In this document: positions 19,588 through 29,303 of the stretch, one piece after another
Layout: each line of letters begins with the position of its first letter
Numbering within the stretch: the stretch's first letter is position 1
Assembly: GCF_945277285.1 (NCBI RefSeq)
Contig: NZ_CALYPR010000007.1
Coordinates: 1-49,480, forward strand
Direction: 5' to 3'
Origin: an uncultured Bartonella sp.
GTDB taxonomy: Bacteria > Pseudomonadota > Alphaproteobacteria > Rhizobiales > Rhizobiaceae
DNA: 49,480 bases
Made by a program: the position numbers and the translations under genes
Notes under the pieces: generated by a model
What the model saw: only the letters and a program-made list of their open reading frames with translations
Databases searched by the model: none
What the model was told of the DNA's origin: nothing

Positions 19588-19620
19588 AAAACCGCCGCTT
19601 CAAACGGCGGTTTTATTTTT
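19588..19620 (+). terminator. Terminator after the OmpA-family lipoprotein gene
   Basis: AAAACCGCCG (19588-19597) pairs with CGGCGGTTTT (19605-19614) around a 7-base loop, followed by ATTTTT. The symmetric A/T tails mean it could work in both directions, but only the upstream gene reads into it. Confidence 0.85.
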
Positions 19621-19642
19621 ACATGATTCTATTTTTAAAACA

Positions 19643-19657
19643 GAACATTATTAGAAC
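19643..19657. promoter_or_regulatory. LexA (SOS) box upstream of recA
   Basis: The sequence GAAC-N7-GAAC at 19643-19657 is, on the opposite strand, GTTC-N7-GTTC, the direct-repeat operator known for LexA in alphaproteobacteria. Both half sites are perfect. It lies 126 bases before the recA start codon, downstream of the preceding terminator, so it is placed to control recA alone. Confidence 0.8.
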
Positions 19658-19696
19658 AAAATTGAAAAAACACATAAAATCAATGTGTTATGACAC

Positions 19697-19725
19697 TTGC
19701 CAAAAAAGAACAAAAAGTGTACAAA
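19697..19725 (+). promoter_or_regulatory. Possible recA promoter
   Basis: TTGCCA (19697-19702) and TACAAA (19720-19725) are separated by 17 bases, a plausible but imperfect pair. An alternative -35, TTGAAA at 19662-19667, is closer to the LexA box but has no good -10 partner at normal spacing. LexA binding at 19643-19657 would sit about 40 bases upstream of the first candidate, so the true promoter may be nearer the box. Confidence 0.3.
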
Positions 19726-19782
19726 TACCACAGAAAATAAATGAACGCTCTGGCTTCATATGGTAAAAAAGGTTAGTGTAAG

Positions 19783-20865
19783 ATGTCACAGAATACATTG
19801 CGACTCGTTGAGGATAAAACAGTGGATAAATCGAAAGCTCTGGATGCCGCACTATCCCAGATTGAACGTTCATTTGGCAAAGGCTCGATTATGCGCCTTG
19901 GTGATAATAAGCACATTGTCGAGATAGAAACGATCCCGACTGGCTCTTTGTCGCTAGATATCGCACTTGGCGTTGGCGGTCTTCCGAAGGGTCGTATCGT
20001 AGAAATTTATGGACCTGAAAGTTCCGGTAAAACGACATTGGCTCTGCACACAGTTGCCGAAGCGCAAAAGCGCGGCGGTATTTGTGCCTTTATTGATGCA
20101 GAACATGCACTGGACCCCGTCTATGCACGCAAACTGGGTGTCGATATTGAAAATCTTCTTATTTCACAGCCCGATACTGGCGAGCAGGCGTTGGAAATTA
20201 CCGACACGCTGGTTCGTTCCGGTGCAGTGGATGTGCTGGTAGTCGATTCGGTAGCAGCCTTGACACCAAGGGCTGAAATTGAAGGAGAGATGGGTGACTC
20301 ATTGCCCGGCTTGCAAGCCCGCTTGATGAGTCAGGCTTTACGCAAATTGACAGCATCCATTTCGCGTTCAAATTGCATGGTTATCTTCATTAACCAGATT
20401 CGTATGAAAATTGGTGTGATGTTCGGTTCGCCTGAAACAACGACCGGTGGTAATGCACTAAAATTCTATTCCTCGGTTCGTCTTGATATTCGCCGTATTG
20501 GTTCAATCAAAGATCGTGACGAAGTTGTTGGTAACCAGACACGAGTTAAAGTGGTTAAAAATAAACTTGCCCCCCCATTCAAGCAGGTCGAGTTCGATAT
20601 CATGTATGGCGAGGGTATCTCGAAACTGGGCGAGCTCATTGATCTGGGTGTGAAAGTTGGTATTGTCGAGAAATCGGGTGCTTGGTTTTCATATAATTCC
20701 CAACGTTTGGGGCAGGGGCGTGAAAATGCCAAACAGTTTTTACGCGAGAACAAAGAGATTGCCGAAGAAATTGAAGCAGCTTTGCGACAGAATGCCGGTC
20801 TAATTGCGACAGAACTTCTGGAAAATGGTGGTCCTGACGCTCAGGAAGAAAGTGAAGCTGTCTGA
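19783..20865 (+). CDS. recA: Recombinase RecA
   Basis: RecA (360 residues) forms filaments on single-stranded DNA, catalyses strand exchange and triggers LexA self-cleavage. Walker A is G-P-E-S-S-G-K-T-T at 77-85; the L1/L2 DNA-binding loops are represented by [13 protein letters not shown] and [18 protein letters not shown]. The length and acidic C-terminus (E-E-S-E-A-V) are typical. AAGG lies ahead of the ATG. The LexA-box candidate upstream suggests SOS induction. Confidence 0.98.
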   Translation: MSQNTLRLVEDKTVDKSKALDAALSQIERSFGKGSIMRLGDNKHIVEIETIPTGSLSLDIALGVGGLPKGRIVEIYGPESSGKTTLALHTVAEAQKRGGICAFIDAEHALDPVYARKLGVDIENLLISQPDTGEQALEITDTLVRSGAVDVLVVDSVAALTPRAEIEGEMGDSLPGLQARLMSQALRKLTASISRSNCMVIFINQIRMKIGVMFGSPETTTGGNALKFYSSVRLDIRRIGSIKDRDEVVGNQTRVKVVKNKLAPPFKQVEFDIMYGEGISKLGELIDLGVKVGIVEKSGAWFSYNSQRLGQGRENAKQFLRENKEIAEEIEAALRQNAGLIATELLENGGPDAQEESEAV

Positions 20866-20914
20866 CGGCAAACTTTTATCAGATTAAGTTGAAATATAGC
20901 CAATTCAAGATTGT

Positions 20915-20945
20915 GCTGCGGCAGAAAATGCCGCAGCTTTTTTTT
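20915..20945 (+). terminator. Terminator of recA
   Basis: A perfect 9-bp stem GCTGCGGCA/TGCCGCAGC (20915-20923 and 20929-20937) with a GAAAA loop is followed by eight T (20938-20945). It lies 50 bases after the recA stop. Confidence 0.9.
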
Positions 20946-21532
20946 AAATTAAAATTTCTGCGACAAATAATCGTGTTTTTGAAGTTCTAAAAGCGTATGC
21001 CATTGGTATTTATTTTTCGGTTTTCTTCTTGTTTTCGAGAAGTCTGCCAGTTCTTTGAAGATGTCGCCGCATTTTACCGATTGAACATTTAGTTGTTCTT
21101 GCGGTCTAATTTGATTGGTTGTCTTTAGAGCTAAGTCTGGACAATGCTTCGAATTTTTAATGCCCGGCGGTTTGACAGCAGAACTGGATAATCTTGAACT
21201 ACGGTTTTGCGGCAAGATAACATGAAATAGTATGAAACAGATATTTTATGAAACAGATAGTTGGCAAACCCGCCTTTTTATCTATTGTGAAAAATAATTA
21301 TGTGCCAAATAGGCGTCAGGCGGTTTGCCTTCCGTGTTCGGGGGAACAACTTTTTTAAAAAACCGCAGTCACAAAAAAATACTTGATATTTAACAAAATC
21401 ACATTGCCGGATTTACGCGAAAAAGTGGTTTTCAGATCAAAGAATATGCTCTAAAAGGCTGACAATATATTTTTATATTTTCTTAATAGCGATGGGCAGG
21501 TTTAAGCTCAACGGCGACTACAGGTGTCAGTT
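20946..21532 (+). other. Intergenic region recA-alaS
   Basis: About 590 bases hold no gene I can support. An 88-codon open frame on the minus strand (20949-21215) begins with ATG but has no recognisable domain, and its 3' end abuts the recA terminator. A degenerate copy of a Rhizobiales-type intergenic repeat is annotated separately at 21408-21456. The alaS promoter must lie in the 3' part, but no clear hexamers were found. Confidence 0.5.
21408..21456 (-). repeat. Degenerate dispersed intergenic repeat
   Basis: Read on the minus strand the segment starts T-T-T-T-A-G-A-G-C-A-T and continues through G-A-A-A-A-C-C-A-C-T-T-T-T-T-C-G-C-G. This resembles the palindromic intergenic units I recall from rhizobia and Brucella, which begin with AGAGCAT and contain a GAAAACC / CACTTTTC core. 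A short inverted repeat GAAAA/TTTTC (21419-21433) remains. The match is by memory and partial. Confidence 0.35.
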
Positions 21533-24196
21533 ATGAATAGTGTTAACGAGATCCGGTCTACTTTTTTGGACTTTTTCCATAAAAACGGGCATGAGATTGT
21601 TCCATCAAGCCCATTGGTTCCAAGAAATGACCCAACCTTGATGTTTACCAATGCCGGAATGGTACAATTCAAGAATGTTTTTACCGGTCTTGAACAGCGT
21701 CCCTATAAAAGAGCGACAACTGCGCAGAAATGTGTGCGCGCTGGTGGTAAGCATAACGATCTTGATAATGTCGGATATACCGCGCGTCATCACACCTTTT
21801 TTGAAATGCTGGGAAATTTTTCTTTTGGCGATTATTTTAAAGAACAGGCTATCTATTTTGCCTGGAATTTGCTGACCAAAGAATTTTGCCTGCCGAAAGA
21901 AAAGCTGCTGGTTACCGTTTTTCATGAAGATGATGCAGCTGCTGAATTATGGAAAAAAATAGCTGGCCTGCCGGAAGATAAAATTATCCGTATTGCGACA
22001 AACGATAATTTTTGGGCGATGGGTGATACCGGTCCCTGTGGTCCTTGCTCGGAAATATTCTACGACCATGGTGATAAAATCTGGGGCGGGGTCCCCGGAA
22101 GTGCCGAGGAAGATGGCGACCGTTATATCGAAATCTGGAACCTTGTATTCATGCAATACGAGCAGGTTACCAAAGACCAAAGAAACGATCTGCCACGCCC
22201 TTCTATAGATACAGGCATGGGGCTTGAGCGCATTGCAGCGGTTTTGCAAGGGGTGCACGATAATTACGATATTGATCTTTTCAAAACGCTTATTCGTGCG
22301 TCAGAAGAAGCTACAGGTGTCAAAGCTGAAGGTGAATTTGTTGCAAGCCACCGCGTTATTGCCGATCATCTTCGCTCATCGGCCTTTTTGATTGCAGATG
22401 GAGTTTTACCTTCAAACGAGGGGCGTGGTTACGTATTACGTCGCATTATGCGCCGTGCCATGCGGCACGCTGAATTGCTTGGTGCGAAGGAACCTTTGAT
22501 GTGGCGGTTGCTGCCGACTTTGATACGGGAAATGGGACAAGCCTATCCTGAACTTATCCGTGCCGAAGCACTTATTTCTGAAACATTGCGGCTTGAAGAA
22601 ACGCGTTTCCGCAAGACGTTGGAACGCGGGCTTAGTCTGCTGAATGAGGCAAGCAGTAATCTGAAATCGGGCGATCATCTGGATGGTGAAACAGCTTTCA
22701 AGCTTTATGACACTTACGGCTTTCCACTTGACCTTACACAAGATGCTCTGCGCCGCCGGAATATCACTGTCGACGTTGAAGCTTTCGACAAAGCAATGGA
22801 ACGCCAGAAGGCAGAAGCCCGTGCTAATTGGGCAGGCTCCGGCGAAGAAGCTACCGAAACAATATGGTTTGCAGTTCGTGATCGGGTGGGTTCTACCGAG
22901 TTTCTCGGCTATGAGACAGAAAAAGCAGAAGGTGTCATTACGGCTATCGTCAAAGATGGCAAAATCGTTGACCGGCTCAATGATGGTGAAGAGGGCGCGC
23001 TCGTTATCAACCAGACACCATTTTATGGTGAGTCCGGTGGTCAGGTAGGTGATACCGGTGTTATTTCAGGCGAAAAATTCCATTTCAATGTGACCGATAC
23101 ACAGAAAAAAGCCAATGGCGTTTTTATTCATATCGGTGTCGTGCAAAAGGGCGCAATCAAGACTGGTGATGTGGTCGAGCTTGATGTTGACCAGAAAAGA
23201 CGCCAGAAAATCCGTGCCAACCATTCTGCGACGCACTTATTACATGAAGCACTTCGTGAAACGTTGGGAACGCATGTTGCCCAGAAAGGTTCGCTGGTTA
23301 CGCCAGAGCGTCTGCGTTTTGATTTTTCGCACCCCAAACCAATGACAGCTGAAGAGATTAAACAAGTAGAAGATTTGGCAAACGAGATTGTCCTTCAGAA
23401 TAGTGCTGTAACCACTCGTTTAATGAGCGTTGACGATGCTATTGCCGAAGGTGCTATGGCGTTGTTTGGTGAAAAATATGGTGACGAGGTTCGTGTTGTT
23501 TCGATGGGACAACGCCTAGACCCGACAAAAATTGGAAACCGGGCGTGGTCGCTGGAGCTTTGTGGTGGCACGCATGTCAAACGCACGGGCGATATCGGAT
23601 TAATCCGGATTATTTCGGAAAGTGCGGTAGCTGCTGGTGTAAGGCGTATCGAAGCGTTAACCGGTGCTGCTGCCCGCCATTATCTTGGCGAGCAAGATGA
23701 ACGCATCCATGAAATTGCGGGTGTCCTGAAGACAACGCAGCAAGATGCCTTGGAGCGCGTCCACGTACTGGTCGAAGAACGCCGTAAACTGGAAAAAGAG
23801 CTGAGCGAGGCCAGAAAGCAATTGGCGTTAAATGGTGGCTCTTCCGATCATGGCGAAGCCGATATCGAGCATGTCAACGGCACTGCCTTTATGGGGCGCA
23901 TTGTCCACGGTGTGTCGCCGCGTGATTTGAAGCCTCTTGCTGATGCAGGAAAAAATAGGATTAAGAGTGGTGTTGTTGCATTTATTGGCGTTTCCGATGA
24001 TGGCAAGGCGAGTGCCGTTGTCGGCGTTACCGATGATCTGACAAAACGTTTTAATGCCGTTGAACTGGTCAAGGCATTGGCAGAAGTGTTGGGAGGCAAA
24101 GGCGGTGGTGGCCGTCCGGATATGGCGCAAGCCGGTGGTCCGGAAGGAACTAAAGCCGAAGAAGCTATGGCGGCACTGAGACAAAAACTACAATAA
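21533..24196 (+). CDS. alaS: Alanyl-tRNA synthetase
   Basis: AlaRS (887 residues) charges tRNA-Ala. The class II catalytic domain shows motif 1 near [11 protein letters not shown], then [11 protein letters not shown] and the [19 protein letters not shown] motif 2. The editing domain has N-H-S-A-T-H-L-L-H zinc-type ligands and later L-C-G-G-T-H-V. The C-terminal dimerisation/C-Ala domain ends with [13 protein letters not shown], a glycine-rich signature. ATG 21533 is preferred to GTG 21524 because the conserved N-terminus starts a few residues later and AGGTG lies upstream. Confidence 0.97.
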   Translation: MNSVNEIRSTFLDFFHKNGHEIVPSSPLVPRNDPTLMFTNAGMVQFKNVFTGLEQRPYKRATTAQKCVRAGGKHNDLDNVGYTARHHTFFEMLGNFSFGDYFKEQAIYFAWNLLTKEFCLPKEKLLVTVFHEDDAAAELWKKIAGLPEDKIIRIATNDNFWAMGDTGPCGPCSEIFYDHGDKIWGGVPGSAEEDGDRYIEIWNLVFMQYEQVTKDQRNDLPRPSIDTGMGLERIAAVLQGVHDNYDIDLFKTLIRASEEATGVKAEGEFVASHRVIADHLRSSAFLIADGVLPSNEGRGYVLRRIMRRAMRHAELLGAKEPLMWRLLPTLIREMGQAYPELIRAEALISETLRLEETRFRKTLERGLSLLNEASSNLKSGDHLDGETAFKLYDTYGFPLDLTQDALRRRNITVDVEAFDKAMERQKAEARANWAGSGEEATETIWFAVRDRVGSTEFLGYETEKAEGVITAIVKDGKIVDRLNDGEEGALVINQTPFYGESGGQVGDTGVISGEKFHFNVTDTQKKANGVFIHIGVVQKGAIKTGDVVELDVDQKRRQKIRANHSATHLLHEALRETLGTHVAQKGSLVTPERLRFDFSHPKPMTAEEIKQVEDLANEIVLQNSAVTTRLMSVDDAIAEGAMALFGEKYGDEVRVVSMGQRLDPTKIGNRAWSLELCGGTHVKRTGDIGLIRIISESAVAAGVRRIEALTGAAARHYLGEQDERIHEIAGVLKTTQQDALERVHVLVEERRKLEKELSEARKQLALNGGSSDHGEADIEHVNGTAFMGRIVHGVSPRDLKPLADAGKNRIKSGVVAFIGVSDDGKASAVVGVTDDLTKRFNAVELVKALAEVLGGKGGGGRPDMAQAGGPEGTKAEEAMAALRQKLQ

Positions 24197-24207
24197 TTGA
24201 ATGAGAA

Positions 24208-24231
24208 AAAAGCGGGCTAAAGCCCGCTTTT
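24208..24231 (+). terminator. Terminator of alaS
   Basis: AAAAGCGGGCT (24208-24218) pairs with AGCCCGCTTTT (24221-24231), forming a long stem with a minimal loop and A/T-rich flanks, 12 bases after the alaS stop. The T tract is short, partly inside the stem. Confidence 0.75.
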
Positions 24232-24735
24232 AATTAGCAAAACAGCCTTTTTAACTTTGATATCGGCTAAGTAAGAAAGATGGCTGATTTCATTTTGCTT
24301 TTTACTGACAGCTTTTTTAGGAAACAATTGTTTGAAAAGTTGTTCCCATCAATATTTTGGTAAATTGGCTCTATTTAAACAATCTCATCTCAGATTATTT
24401 TAAAAACGTATTTTCTATGACCAACAATTAAAACGTCGCGGTTATATTGTTGCGTTGTTTTTTAGGCCCGCGTATCGCTGTCTTTTTGAATTTTGGCTTT
24501 ATTCGGATAAAAGTTGCTTGCCTTATAGGCCGCGGGTGGGGCTGCCGTTCAGTAAATTGGCGGATTGTGCCAATGCACAGAAAAACCAGTTTCCTAACTA
24601 AAAGTTTAGCGGCGCATAGTAACAAGCTAAGGTCGAGCTAAGGGTCTTCACTTCTTTTAAAGCTGTCCCGATATTGTCTGTCATTCACTCTTGCTGATGC
24701 GCTGCAGGTGCGGGCGTTATTGCTAAAGGCACAGG
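24232..24735. other. Intergenic region between alaS and ndvA (convergent)
   Basis: Roughly 500 bases lie between the ends of two convergent genes. Two overlapping open frames of about 64 codons occur at 24428-24641, one on each strand, but neither has a ribosome site or recognisable product. I found no convincing terminator for the minus-strand ndvA transcript. Confidence 0.45.
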
Positions 24736-26562
24736 TTACCCATGAAGTGGAACAACATTATCGTTGTTCAAAACATGATGGGGCGAGTGGTCAATTGTCA
24801 AGCCGCCAGCTTTAAGGAGGGAGGTAAAACGGCCACCTTTTTCAGCAAGTTCGTCAAAGCTTCCTTGTTCGACAATATGTCCGTGATCCATGAATAGAAC
24901 AAGGTCGGCATTCCTTACTGTTGATAGGCGGTGGGCAATAATGATTGTTGTACGGTTACGGCTGACAGTGTCAATTGCCTCTTTTACACGTGCTTCGGTT
25001 TCCACATCCAGCGCACTTGTTGCTTCATCAAGAACAAGAATGGGCGAGTTTTTCAAAACAGCACGGGCAATAGCAAGCCTTTGTCGTTCACCGCCTGAAA
25101 GAAGCGAGCCACGTTCGCCAACTCTTGTGTCATAGCCATTGGTTTTGGAACGGATAAAATCGTTTGCGGCAGCAGTTTTTGCCGCTTCATAAATTTCTTC
25201 ATCGCTTGCGTCAGGGCGACCAATGCCGATATTTTCCTTGATTGTCCGGTTGAATAGTCCGGAATCCTGAAAAACCGTTGCCATAGCATGTCGAAGCGAT
25301 GCACGGTTGACTGTTTTGGTATCGACACCATCAATCGTAATGACACCTTTTTCGGGGTCATAAATGCGTTGCAGAAGATTGATTAATGTTGTTTTTCCCG
25401 CTCCCGTCGGCCCGACAATGGCAGCCGTTTGCCCGGGCTTGATTTCGAACGAAATGTCATAGACACCCTGCAACGTATTGGTAAACTCGTAAGTAACATG
25501 GTCAAATCTAATATCGCCCTTAACATTTGTCAGAGACGGAAGATTTTTTGGTTCCTCTGCAGCGATGGTCGAATCCATCATCTGGTAAAAGGCGTCTAAC
25601 TTGGCACGGTTTGAACCAATAAGATTGATAAAATTGCTTATCTGGTCAAGCTGGCCAATCATCATTTGGGAAAAGAAAACAAAGGCAACAACGTCACCAA
25701 TATTGAGAATGCCTTTGGAAACCAGATAGGTTCCAAGAACAATAACCACGATAACCGTGATTGTCGAAGACATACGGTTGAGGCCGGCCGCTAAAGCCCA
25801 CCAGTTCAACACCGGATATTGCGCCTTTAAAACATTTTTAGCATTTTGCTGTACGCGGGCGCTTTCTTCCTCGCCACGATTATAGCTTTGCACCACCGAA
25901 ACGTTGGAAATGGAATCTGTTACATGTTCAAACAAGGCAAGATGATATTTTTCAACAGACTCTTGTCCGGTCTTTGTCTTTGTCATGACGAGCCGCGCTA
26001 TCATGATATAGATGATGCCCAGCGACACAAGCACTATTGACAGGCGATAGTCAGTCCAGATGGCAACGCTCAGCAGAATAATAAGCTGGATCATTGATGC
26101 GAGATGCTGGCGCATGAATTCGAGCCACATAGTGAACATCGATTCACAGGCACGCAACATTGTATGAAGTGCATTCGAGGTGCCGATCTTCTGATGCCAT
26201 GAAAGCGGCATATTAATAATACGCTGATAAGATTCAGCAAGAACACCCAAACGTCTGCGATGTGCAAGACGATCTGCACCACGATCAACCATGACGGTTG
26301 CGATAATGGAAAACATTCCAAGGCCCGTCCATAAGGCAAGGTAGGGAATCACCATTGTAAAAGCATCACCTGCCGAGAAGGCCGTTCCGTTTGATACAGC
26401 TTGCGCCGTCGCCGACAGGTCGTCAATAATCCAGCCGAAAATCTTTGGAATGAAAACCTGCACAGCAGCCATGGCAATATTGGCCGCACATATAATGATG
26501 ACGGTTTTCTTTTCTGTCATCAAATAGCTGACTGCACGTGTATAAGTTTTAAAAAGCGACAA
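24736..26562 (-). CDS. ndvA: Cyclic beta-1,2-glucan exporter, ABC permease/ATPase (NdvA/ChvA type)
   Basis: A 608-residue half-transporter with about six membrane segments in residues 20-310 fused to an ATPase domain: Walker A G-P-T-G-A-G-K-T at 384-391, signature L-S-G-G-E at 488-492, Walker B I-L-V-L-D-E-A at 508-514. The R-G-A-D-R-L-A-H-R-R-R-L-G-V and S-W-H-Q-K-x-G-T-S-N-A-L-H-T segments match what I know of Brucella Cgt, Agrobacterium ChvA and Sinorhizobium NdvA. These export cyclic glucans to the periplasm for osmotic adaptation and host interaction. The glucan synthase gene is not in this window. MsbA-like lipid exporters are the main alternative, judged less likely. Confidence 0.88.
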   Translation of the reverse strand: MSLFKTYTRAVSYLMTEKKTVIIICAANIAMAAVQVFIPKIFGWIIDDLSATAQAVSNGTAFSAGDAFTMVIPYLALWTGLGMFSIIATVMVDRGADRLAHRRRLGVLAESYQRIINMPLSWHQKIGTSNALHTMLRACESMFTMWLEFMRQHLASMIQLIILLSVAIWTDYRLSIVLVSLGIIYIMIARLVMTKTKTGQESVEKYHLALFEHVTDSISNVSVVQSYNRGEEESARVQQNAKNVLKAQYPVLNWWALAAGLNRMSSTITVIVVIVLGTYLVSKGILNIGDVVAFVFFSQMMIGQLDQISNFINLIGSNRAKLDAFYQMMDSTIAAEEPKNLPSLTNVKGDIRFDHVTYEFTNTLQGVYDISFEIKPGQTAAIVGPTGAGKTTLINLLQRIYDPEKGVITIDGVDTKTVNRASLRHAMATVFQDSGLFNRTIKENIGIGRPDASDEEIYEAAKTAAANDFIRSKTNGYDTRVGERGSLLSGGERQRLAIARAVLKNSPILVLDEATSALDVETEARVKEAIDTVSRNRTTIIIAHRLSTVRNADLVLFMDHGHIVEQGSFDELAEKGGRFTSLLKAGGLTIDHSPHHVLNNDNVVPLHG

Positions 26563-26767
26563 GCTTATACCTCCAATAACGACTTGCCCCCGGCAGTCTG
26601 TTAGAAAATCCGGTCAACTGTTTATAGTGTTTATGTAATGTGCGCTACTGTTAGATTTACGATCTAGAAAACCACTTTTAACAACATCTTGTAACTATGC
26701 GTGATCGTAATGATAAATCATGTCGCTATTCATGTTCTATGATGCTAGAGAAAGCACCAAGGAGACT

Positions 26768-27754
26768 ATGATGGCCGGTGTTGAAATCAAAAAGGTAGAT
26801 GAAGACGAAAATAGCATGCGCATTGACCGTTGGTTTAAAGTCCATTATCCGGGGCTGGGGTTTGGTCATTTGCAAAAGCTTTTGCGCTCGGGTCAAATCC
26901 GTGTTGAAGGTGGCAGGGTAAAATCAGATACACGGCTGCAAGCAGGCCAGTCTGTTCGTGTACCACCTTTGCCGGTTGACGAAAAAGGGGCCGTTCCGCT
27001 AACTGGAAAAACTATTCGTGGTCAGGACGATGGCGAAGTTTTGAAACAGATGCTTCTTTATGAAGACAAGAAGCTTTATGTTTTTAATAAACCGGCAGGC
27101 CTTGCTGTTCAGGGTGGCTCCGGAGTAACCCGCCATGTTGACGGTATGCTGGAGGCTTGGCGCAATCAAAAGGGAGAAAAGCCACGCCTTGTCCATCGCC
27201 TTGACCGTGACACATCGGGAGTTCTGGTCGTAGCCAAAACACGTTCGGCAGCACAAGCCTTGGCAGCTGCTTTTCGCGCCCGTGAAACCAAGAAAACCTA
27301 CTGGGCATTGGTGCGCGGCGTTCCAAAAAAGCGTGAAGATAAAATTTCCACTTGGCTTGTTAAAGAAACAACCCCCGAAGGAGATAAAATGCGTGTTTGC
27401 CCGCATGGTGAACCGGATTCAGACCATGCTGTGTCCCATTATCGGGTTATCGACACCCGAGGGCAGATTCTTTCATGGCTGGAAATGGAACCCTATACGG
27501 GGCGCACCCATCAATTACGTGTCCATGCAGCCTATATCGGTCACCCGATTATTGGTGACCCTAAATATTTTTTTGCCGATCAGAATTGGGAATTGCCCGG
27601 CGGCATCCAGAACCGCCTCCACCTTCATGCGCGCCGTATCAGAATCCCCAACCCTTCAGGTGGGATGCTCGATGTAACAGCTCCGCTTCCGCCGCATATG
27701 GTGCAAAGTTTCAATCTTCTTGCTTTTGATGAAAATGATGGAGATACCGATTGA
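26768..27754 (+). CDS. rluC: Ribosomal large subunit pseudouridine synthase, RluC/RluD family
   Basis: The enzyme (328 residues) isomerises uridines in 23S rRNA. An S4-type RNA-binding domain covers about residues 17-65 (M-R-I-D-R-W-F-K, then L-L-R-S-G-Q-I-R-V). The catalytic motif H-R-L-D-R-D-T-S-G is at 143-151, with Asp146 as the nucleophile. The G-R-T-H-Q-L-R-V-H motif follows near residue 252. ATG 26768 (or 26771) lies after GGAG at 26761. The stop overlaps the TTG start of the next gene. The exact subtype, C or D, is inferred from resemblance. Confidence 0.9.
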   Translation: MMAGVEIKKVDEDENSMRIDRWFKVHYPGLGFGHLQKLLRSGQIRVEGGRVKSDTRLQAGQSVRVPPLPVDEKGAVPLTGKTIRGQDDGEVLKQMLLYEDKKLYVFNKPAGLAVQGGSGVTRHVDGMLEAWRNQKGEKPRLVHRLDRDTSGVLVVAKTRSAAQALAAAFRARETKKTYWALVRGVPKKREDKISTWLVKETTPEGDKMRVCPHGEPDSDHAVSHYRVIDTRGQILSWLEMEPYTGRTHQLRVHAAYIGHPIIGDPKYFFADQNWELPGGIQNRLHLHARRIRIPNPSGGMLDVTAPLPPHMVQSFNLLAFDENDGDTD

Positions 27755-28428
27755 GTAAAACACCGCTTCGCCTTGCGCTTTTTGATTGTGACGGGACGCT
27801 TGTTGACAGTGCGTTTGCCATTCAACGCGCGATGATTATGGTCTTCCAGCAATTTTCTTACAGCGAGCCAAGTCTTGACGAAACAAAATCGGTGATCGGG
27901 CTTTCGCTTGATCTTGCAATTGCCCATCTTTTGAAACGTCCGGTTGATGACGAAATCTGGGCAATGGTTGCCGCCTATAAAGAAAACTATCGAAAAATCA
28001 GAAGCGATGTCTTTTCAGCAGAACCACTTTTCCCGGGCGTTCTGGATATGCTTAGCACTCTCGAGAAGGATGATACTACTCTTCTTGGCGTGGTGACGGG
28101 CAAATCCCGTATGGGCATTGACCGGATTTGCGAAGCTTATAAACTTCATTGTTTTATCACCATAAAAACAGCCGATGATTGCCCGTCAAAGCCCAATCCT
28201 GCCATGGTGATTGAAAGCTGTAAACAGACGGGCGTTTTTCCGGAAAGCACTTATGTTATTGGTGATTCAATCTATGACATGCAGATGGCAAAATTGGCCA
28301 AAGCAAAAGCCGTTGGTGTTTCTTGGGGTTATCATATGCCTGATGCCCTGAGGGCCGCAGGTGCCGATTTTATTGCACGCGAACCAAAAGATTTATTGTC
28401 TATACTGAAAGCCGATGCCCATGCGTGA
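27751..28428 (+). CDS. HAD-superfamily phosphatase (Gph-like)
   Basis: This 225-residue protein has HAD motif I F-D-C-D-G-T-L-V-D-S (residues 11-20, nucleophile Asp12 and acid/base Asp14), motif II in V-V-T-G-K-S, the motif III lysine in K-P-N-P, and motif IV G-D-S-I-Y-D. The helical cap after motif I is as in phosphoglycolate phosphatases. Substrate cannot be told. The TTG start at 27751 overlaps the rluC stop, with GGAG about eight bases upstream; the 3' end overlaps the ATP12 gene. Coupling with rluC and the chaperone gene is common in Rhizobiales. Confidence 0.88.
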   Translation: MSKTPLRLALFDCDGTLVDSAFAIQRAMIMVFQQFSYSEPSLDETKSVIGLSLDLAIAHLLKRPVDDEIWAMVAAYKENYRKIRSDVFSAEPLFPGVLDMLSTLEKDDTTLLGVVTGKSRMGIDRICEAYKLHCFITIKTADDCPSKPNPAMVIESCKQTGVFPESTYVIGDSIYDMQMAKLAKAKAVGVSWGYHMPDALRAAGADFIAREPKDLLSILKADAHA

Positions 28429-29206
28429 GTTTCTCGAAGATTTGAATGATGAAGCTGAGAAAGCAGATCCGGTAAAACAGGCGCAGCTTTTGTCAAAACC
28501 GCAATTGCCAAAACGTTTTTATAAACAAGCAAGTGTTGCAGAAAAAGATGGCGGGTTTGCAGTGCTGCTCGACGGTAAAACAGTCAAAACACCGGCGCGC
28601 AACGGACTTGTTTTACCCAATAGAATTTTGGCCGAAATCATCGCCAGTGAGTTTGAGGCACAACAACACACAATTGATCCGGCAAAAATGCCGGCAACGC
28701 GGTTGGTTAATTCAATTGTTGATGGTGTCAAACAGAATATGGAGGCTGTTCTCGACGAGATTGTAAAGTTTGTCAGCAATGATATGTTGTTTTATCGGGC
28801 AGGGTCACCAAAAGAGCTTGTTAAGAGACAACACCTTCATTGGGATCCGGTACTCGAATGGGTACAGAAAAAATATGGCGCCCGTTTTATCCTTACCCGA
28901 GGTGTGATGTTTGTCGAGCAACCCGACGATTCGATTTCGGCTATCCGTGCACATCTGCGCCATATAGATTCGCCTTATGTTTTGGCGGCACTCCATTCCA
29001 TAACAACACTTTGCGGCTCGGCATTGCTGGCCCTTGCTGTGGCCGAGGGTGGTTTGAACCTTCAGGAGGCATGGAAACTTGCTCATCTTGATGAAGACTG
29101 GACAATCGAACATTGGGGGGAAGACGTGCAAGCAACCAGAAAACGCGCTTATCATCAGGCGGAATATGAGGCAGCCGTTTCTGTTCTTGCCAGTTTTAAA
29201 AAATGA
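28415..29206 (+). CDS. ATP12-family F1-ATPase assembly chaperone
   Basis: The 263-residue product matches ATP12, the chaperone that binds the free alpha subunit during assembly of the F1 part of ATP synthase in mitochondria and alphaproteobacteria. Segments L-P-K-R-F-Y-K-Q-A, L-L-D-G-K-T-V-K-T-P-A-R-N and E-W-x-A-Q-type E-F-E-A-Q-Q, plus the late A-x-x-D-E-x-W-T-I-E-H-W-G-E-D, are typical. ATG 28415 or 28421 are both possible; either overlaps the HAD gene end. It appears to close the rluC operon. Confidence 0.9.
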   Translation: MPMREFLEDLNDEAEKADPVKQAQLLSKPQLPKRFYKQASVAEKDGGFAVLLDGKTVKTPARNGLVLPNRILAEIIASEFEAQQHTIDPAKMPATRLVNSIVDGVKQNMEAVLDEIVKFVSNDMLFYRAGSPKELVKRQHLHWDPVLEWVQKKYGARFILTRGVMFVEQPDDSISAIRAHLRHIDSPYVLAALHSITTLCGSALLALAVAEGGLNLQEAWKLAHLDEDWTIEHWGEDVQATRKRAYHQAEYEAAVSVLASFKK

Positions 29207-29303
29207 TAAAAATTTCGCGAGCACGGCGGGGTGTTTATTGTTTCATTCCAAAAATGCACTACGTTTAAAGCTCCGAGTTTGTTTTACCAAGGAGTAGTGC
29301 TCG

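Noticed and set aside
20949..21215. An 88-codon minus-strand frame between recA and alaS.
   Set aside because: Composition is uneven, its end abuts the recA terminator and no domain is visible; kept only as part of the intergenic note.
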